64,000 nt of DNA. It comes from Trichomonas vaginalis G3 (lineage: Eukaryota; Parabasalia; Trichomonadida; Trichomonadidae). The notes beneath the pieces were generated by a model. The model was not told the origin of the DNA and did not search any database. It saw nothing but the letters and a program-made list of their open reading frames with translations. Position numbers and translations under genes: made by a program. Below are positions 60,224 to 64,000 of the stretch, piece after piece (position 1 is the stretch's first letter; every line of letters begins with the position of its first letter). The stretch covers positions 28,287,896-28,351,895 of the forward strand of contig NC_067206.1 of assembly GCF_026262505.1 (NCBI RefSeq), written 5' to 3'.

Positions 60224-60312
60224 ATGCACTCTTTATTTTTCAAGCTTGACTTCAGATGGCTCAGGTAGCTCTATAAGGTAAATTGCCTCGTCAAATCCTT
60301 CTGGCATTCCGA

Positions 60313-60497
60313 GTCCTTCCATCCGACAGGAAAATATTTTCCCGACAACTGGAAAAAATTTTCCGGACAAAGGGAAAAAATTTTCCCGACGACAGGAAGA
60401 ACTCTCTTCCAGTTGTCCGTCCGTAAACCATTCAAATTTTCGAAATTTGAGAACTTTTTGGTCGAACTCCAGAAAAAATTTTTCCTTCCGACAGGAC
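60313..60497. repeat. CCGACAGGAA-type minisatellite (unit 3)
   Basis: Shortest of the three versions, about 185 bp. Confidence 0.7.
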
Positions 60498-60606
60498 ACA
60501 AACGGATGACTGACGTTCCTCTTCCTGAATGCCTTCCAAAGCCAGAAGAACCGAAAGCTGCAGAACCACAACAGACTTACTTACTAAGACTAAACACTTA
60601 CATTTT

Positions 60607-61482
60607 TCAAGCTTGACTTTTTACAATTTGAACTTTGTTTGCGTAGATATGAATTCTGAAAGAAGTATGAGGGTCTTGTATGACTTTATACTTCTCCCAT
60701 AGTTCATGTCTGTCAAACTTACCTGCCATGGACTCTTTCATAAGTTCCATGAAATCGTCTTCGGACAATCCTGGGAAAAGTATAATGTCAGTAAGTATTC
60801 TCTTTACATCCTTACTTAAACTCTTTGCTGTCTGTACACATATTACGACTGAGATGTTAAAGTGTCTGAGCTTCTTGAGAATTCGACACATATCTTGTTC
60901 TCTATTCTTTAACAAAGGATGAGAAGCAAAGTCATCTAAGATAAGAAGACATCTGTGAGGGTAAGTCTTCCAATCGTAAGATTGCAATTTCTTCGAAATG
61001 TATTCTATCTCTTTCTGTTTGTTTCTGAAGTGTTTCTTCTCTAATATTCTCTGCATTTCCTCATTAGGGTCTTTGAACTTAGAATTTATATACTCATTTA
61101 TAGCATTATACTTCAAAACTCTTCTTTGGTACTTCTTTATCCAATCTAACAACTCAGAGTCTTTTATACATACTAACTTAGACTTCTTTATAATATCTTT
61201 GAACGAATTGACGGTTTGGTCAAATTGACCAGAAGTCGAACAAATAACAACTAACTCATAGAATGGGTTCTTCTCATCCAGTTCTTGTTGTTGTGCAGCC
61301 ATTTTAAGATAAGTGAAAGTCTTACCCGACCCAGGTGGTGCAATTAGACCTGTTATACCATTCTGAGCAAATAAGAACTTGTCATGTATAGGTTTTATCT
61401 GAGCATTTTCTAACTTTCTCTTGTTCTTATTTAAAACATTCTCAAATTTTTTGTCAATGTCAGCAAACTTTTTTTCTAACAT
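60607..61482 (-). CDS. A32-like packaging ATPase (unit 3)
   Basis: Same product as the gene at 30657, with only silent differences noticed. Confidence 0.8.
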   Translation of the reverse strand: MLEKKFADIDKKFENVLNKNKRKLENAQIKPIHDKFLFAQNGITGLIAPPGSGKTFTYLKMAAQQQELDEKNPFYELVVICSTSGQFDQTVNSFKDIIKKSKLVCIKDSELLDWIKKYQRRVLKYNAINEYINSKFKDPNEEMQRILEKKHFRNKQKEIEYISKKLQSYDWKTYPHRCLLILDDFASHPLLKNREQDMCRILKKLRHFNISVVICVQTAKSLSKDVKRILTDIILFPGLSEDDFMELMKESMAGKFDRHELWEKYKVIQDPHTSFRIHIYANKVQIVKSQA

Positions 61483-61518
61483 ATTTTTAGAAAAATTAAA
61501 ATTTTTATCTTTTAGAAA

Positions 61519-61968
61519 ATGTCTAGCGATTTCGCTATCTATATTCGAGACAAACTTTTTGACAGCAAAACATCTGTCGACCATAAAATCTTACATAGTG
61601 TAAACAAGAAAGGTGAATTTGTTCTAAAGTTCTGTTTCTGGGAATATGACAAGAACCATAAAACATTAAGCAGAGCAGTCTTAAAATTTGTCAATGACAG
61701 ACTTGTTGACAGAGATGACGCCGATTGGAAAGATGAAGTCCAACAAAAGTTCTTAGAATGCAAAGAAGACACATGCGCTTTTCTTGAAGATGAAATAGAA
61801 AACAGAATAGAAGAGCTATTAAAGGACAAAGAACTTTTACATAAATATGGTTGCGCCAAATTTGACATAACTCCACCAGAAAAGAAGAAGAAAGAAAAGA
61901 AAGTAGAAGAAGAGAAGAAAGAACCTGAACCAGAGCCAGTTCCACCGAAGAAGAAATTTGACATGTAA
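61519..61968 (+). CDS. Unknown 149-residue protein, charged C-terminus (unit 3)
   Basis: Identical product to the gene at 31569. Confidence 0.6.
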   Translation: MSSDFAIYIRDKLFDSKTSVDHKILHSVNKKGEFVLKFCFWEYDKNHKTLSRAVLKFVNDRLVDRDDADWKDEVQQKFLECKEDTCAFLEDEIENRIEELLKDKELLHKYGCAKFDITPPEKKKKEKKVEEEKKEPEPEPVPPKKKFDM

Positions 61969-61984
61969 AAATAAAATTTTATTT

Positions 61985-62404
61985 TTAGAACATTTCTGGG
62001 TCAATGTCAATGTTCTCTTCCTCTTTAGGAGTAAACACTGGCTTAGACTCTAAAATCTTTTTACCCAATTTACCTTGAACTTCTACAACTTTAGACTCAT
62101 AATATTCATAGTCGTCTGTCTTCTTTGGTTCATAAGGTATAACAAGTTTGTATGCTTTGCCTTCTTTAAGGTTTGAGAACCTTCTGTCAAAACTTTCTTT
62201 GACTGTTAACAAACCTTCTATGTCTAAGTCTTCAAATTTCGCACCATTTTTAGTCACAATAGCAAACTTAACTGGTTCGATGTTCCAAAATTTGCTGAAT
62301 GTAGACTTTTCAAAATTGTAGAAGTAAACATTCAAATATGCGAATGGAGCTAACTTATCTTTGACTTCTGTCATGTACTTATTTACTGAGATGAATTTTG
62401 CCAT
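61985..62404 (-). CDS. Unknown 139-residue protein (unit 3)
   Basis: Identical product to the gene at 32035. Confidence 0.55.
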   Translation of the reverse strand: MAKFISVNKYMTEVKDKLAPFAYLNVYFYNFEKSTFSKFWNIEPVKFAIVTKNGAKFEDLDIEGLLTVKESFDRRFSNLKEGKAYKLVIPYEPKKTDDYEYYESKVVEVQGKLGKKILESKPVFTPKEEENIDIDPEMF

Positions 62405-62440
62405 CTTTTTCTATCGGATAAAAAAATATTTTTTTAAAAT

Positions 62441-63676
62441 TTACTCAGAAAAAATTTTCTTTGTATATACACCATTCTGTACGTCTAAAAGACTTTTGAC
62501 ATTTGCCAAGAATGTTCGTTTAGACGCTGTCATATAACCATACTCTTGACAATATTGTTTATATTCATCATATAAAGACTTTTCATCTAAACACTCAAAG
62601 TCGCTTTCTTCTATGAACAGTTCATATACACTCTTGTTTGCTTCTAACAATGTTTGTCTCTCTTCGGTATGTGGAATTTGTCTTGGATTGAAGTTAGAAA
62701 TATCTAATGTCATGAAATATGAGAACAAGTGGTTGTAAAAGTCAGATGTCAAAGTTTCTGCTAAGTCGTCAAAATATTCAGTATCTTGCATATGAGAATC
62801 TGACGTTCTGACGACTACATATCTTCTGTCAGAACTTTCTAACTTCATCGGAACAGCATTGTTTGAAACCATAATGAAGTTTGCAACATTCTCACAAACT
62901 CTTGAGTCTTTATACTTTCTTTCAACAACTCCAACTTTATCTGTTATAAGACTCTTCAAAACATCTGAGTTTAAAACTTTTGTTGTATCTATACTTTGAA
63001 GTTCATTGCAAACTATAAGTTTCATATTCTCAATTGAAGAGTTAAATTTACCACAGATGTTTTCTAAGTTTGTCATATTAGGGTTCGAATAACCTTCTAA
63101 AAGTTTGCATAAGATATCTGTAAAGAATGTGTTCTTACATGTTCCTTGTTTTCCAATTATAATGAGAGCAGTTTCATTTTTAGCACTTGGATGTTGTAAG
63201 ATGTTTGCAAACCAACATAAGATATACTCATAAACCTTTTCGTTTCCATTGCATATAATTTCTTTGACATGGTCTAACCAAGCTTCTATAATATTTTCTT
63301 TCCATTCTACTTGTTCATATTTATATCCAGTGAAGATAGAATAGAAGTTTGGAGATGGTGTATAGAACTTTATACCTCGAACTGAAAAATCTTCTAACTT
63401 TGACAATAAGATATCCCAAGCATCTAACATCTTCATACCAACTTGTACGACTTTTATTTTCTTAAGTTTCTGTCTACATTCTTGTTCTGAAACTATTGTC
63501 GCTTTAGGTTTGTTAAAGACTACATCCCATTCTTTCATAACATAACATTCTGGGGCAGAGTCGACATAAATGACTAAACGTTTCAAATTCTTGACTGCTT
63601 TGTTATAGTCTCGAAATGGACACATATTTCTGAATGCTTGGAAGTCATAAAAATCTGAAACATCTATTCTGTACAT
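62441..63676 (-). CDS. SF3 helicase (unit 3)
   Basis: 411 residues, open. The N-terminal 110 residues (MYRIDVSDFYDFQAF onward) are of unknown fold. The superfamily 3 core follows: a P-loop region after ALIIIGKQGT, the B-like KLIVCNELQS, and FIMVSNNAVP as motif C with the SNN seen in D5-like viral helicases, then an arginine-finger region SSDRRYVVV. It unwinds DNA for replication and would pair with the polymerase. Start motif TTTTTATT lies 9 nt before the ATG. Close to unit 2 except for one small cluster of differences around TEYFDDLAETL. Confidence 0.85.
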   Translation of the reverse strand: MYRIDVSDFYDFQAFRNMCPFRDYNKAVKNLKRLVIYVDSAPECYVMKEWDVVFNKPKATIVSEQECRQKLKKIKVVQVGMKMLDAWDILLSKLEDFSVRGIKFYTPSPNFYSIFTGYKYEQVEWKENIIEAWLDHVKEIICNGNEKVYEYILCWFANILQHPSAKNETALIIIGKQGTCKNTFFTDILCKLLEGYSNPNMTNLENICGKFNSSIENMKLIVCNELQSIDTTKVLNSDVLKSLITDKVGVVERKYKDSRVCENVANFIMVSNNAVPMKLESSDRRYVVVRTSDSHMQDTEYFDDLAETLTSDFYNHLFSYFMTLDISNFNPRQIPHTEERQTLLEANKSVYELFIEESDFECLDEKSLYDEYKQYCQEYGYMTASKRTFLANVKSLLDVQNGVYTKKIFSE

Positions 63677-63706
63677 TTTTATAAGAATAAAAAAAATATT
63701 ATTTTT

Positions 63707-64000
63707 TTATTCTTGACTTTGTTGTTCCATTTGTTGCATTTGTTGTTCTTGAGCTATTTGTTGTTGAAGTTGTTCTTGTAATACAATACTTTCACCAGTT
63801 GCATCTTCCAATTCGAAACTTTCTGCCGTCATTGACAAATACATAGGACATAAAAGTTTTACAGGAACAAAGTTTGCGTCAACTAATGTCAACGTTATAC
63901 TTGCCAAAGTGTTTGAGTTCACTAAGGTTGAAAATTCTGCATTCGAATGAACAATAGGCAAACCAGCAGAGAAAGTATTGTTTATACGCATAAGTATCTT
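63707..64000 (-). CDS. Candidate penton/minor capsid protein, C-terminal part (unit 3)
   Basis: The gene continues beyond the window end. The visible part is identical in product to the gene at 33756. Confidence 0.45.
   Translation of the reverse strand, partial: KILMRINNTFSAGLPIVHSNAEFSTLVNSNTLASITLTLVDANFVPVKLLCPMYLSMTAESFELEDATGESIVLQEQLQQQIAQEQQMQQMEQQSQE

Larger units (their letters stand above)
56896..64000. mobile_element. Polinton/Maverick-type element, unit 3 (start only)
   Basis: The third unit runs out of the window within the candidate penton gene. It is closest to unit 2 and shares with it the shortened KilA-N region. It carries two insertions absent from units 1 and 2: a 570-bp inverted-repeat transposon at 57598 and a mariner at 58699. 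A few other breaks are visible. Confidence 0.85.

Noticed and set aside
1-64000. Bacteriophage or prophage origin because of fibre, Dam-type and KilA-N genes
   Set aside because: No Shine-Dalgarno signals, terminase, portal or tail genes. The polymerase, A32-like ATPase, rve integrase, GT8/GT64 enzymes and mariner fit a eukaryotic Polinton-type element.

Overview
The window is almost entirely a head-to-tail tandem array of one large virus-like DNA element of Polinton/Maverick type. Two nearly whole units and part of a third are visible. The period is about 28.6 kb between units 1 and 2. Between units 2 and 3 it is about 29.95-29.99 kb, because unit 3 carries two extra insertions. No host flank is visible. 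The DNA is AT-rich. A D,D34D mariner, two eukaryotic-type glycosyltransferase genes and the Polinton gene set point to a unicellular eukaryote. A parabasalid such as Trichomonas, where Mavericks and mariners are abundant, is a reasonable guess but is not proven by anything in the sequence.

Layout of one unit (unit 2 coordinates; phase arbitrary): an unknown gene between perfect 49-bp inverted repeats (28254-29379); a KilA-N gene and a variable minisatellite (29591-30546); an A32-like packaging ATPase, two small unknown genes and an SF3 helicase (30657-33725); a likely capsid block with a candidate penton, a coiled-coil protein, a candidate major capsid protein and two larger unknown proteins (33756-40392); a palindrome-rich divergent control region and an acidic unknown protein (40393-42072); a 3.4-kb cassette with GT8 and GT64 glycosyltransferases between GC-rich inverted repeats (42147-45525); a D12-type adenine methyltransferase and micro-ORFs (45715-46758); an array of 14 long hairpins (46800-47759); small Met-Gly amphipathic proteins, a bacteriophage-type tail fibre, an rve integrase, a family B DNA polymerase and an HNH endonuclease (47864-55944); and two paralogous genes of unknown role (48404-49252 and 55970-56830).

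The genes form a replication group (polymerase, SF3 helicase), an integration group (rve integrase), a morphogenesis group (ATPase, capsid candidates, amphipathic proteins, fibre) and accessory cargo (methyltransferase, KilA-N, HNH, glycosyltransferases). Most element genes begin about 8-12 nt after a TTTTTAY motif, and several divergent pairs are only 17-18 bp apart. The glycosyltransferase cassette lacks this motif, which suggests separate origin and control.

All units are treated as fossils. Unit 1 has roughly 25-30 breaks and unit 2 about 8-10. The visible part of unit 3 has two insertions and a few breaks. Units are near-identical over most of their length, so the amplification is young. 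The most unusual feature is the hairpin array: 14 near-perfect snap-back palindromes in 0.96 kb, built from shared sequence modules. A small inverted-repeat transposon inserted in unit 3 carries a hairpin of the same family.
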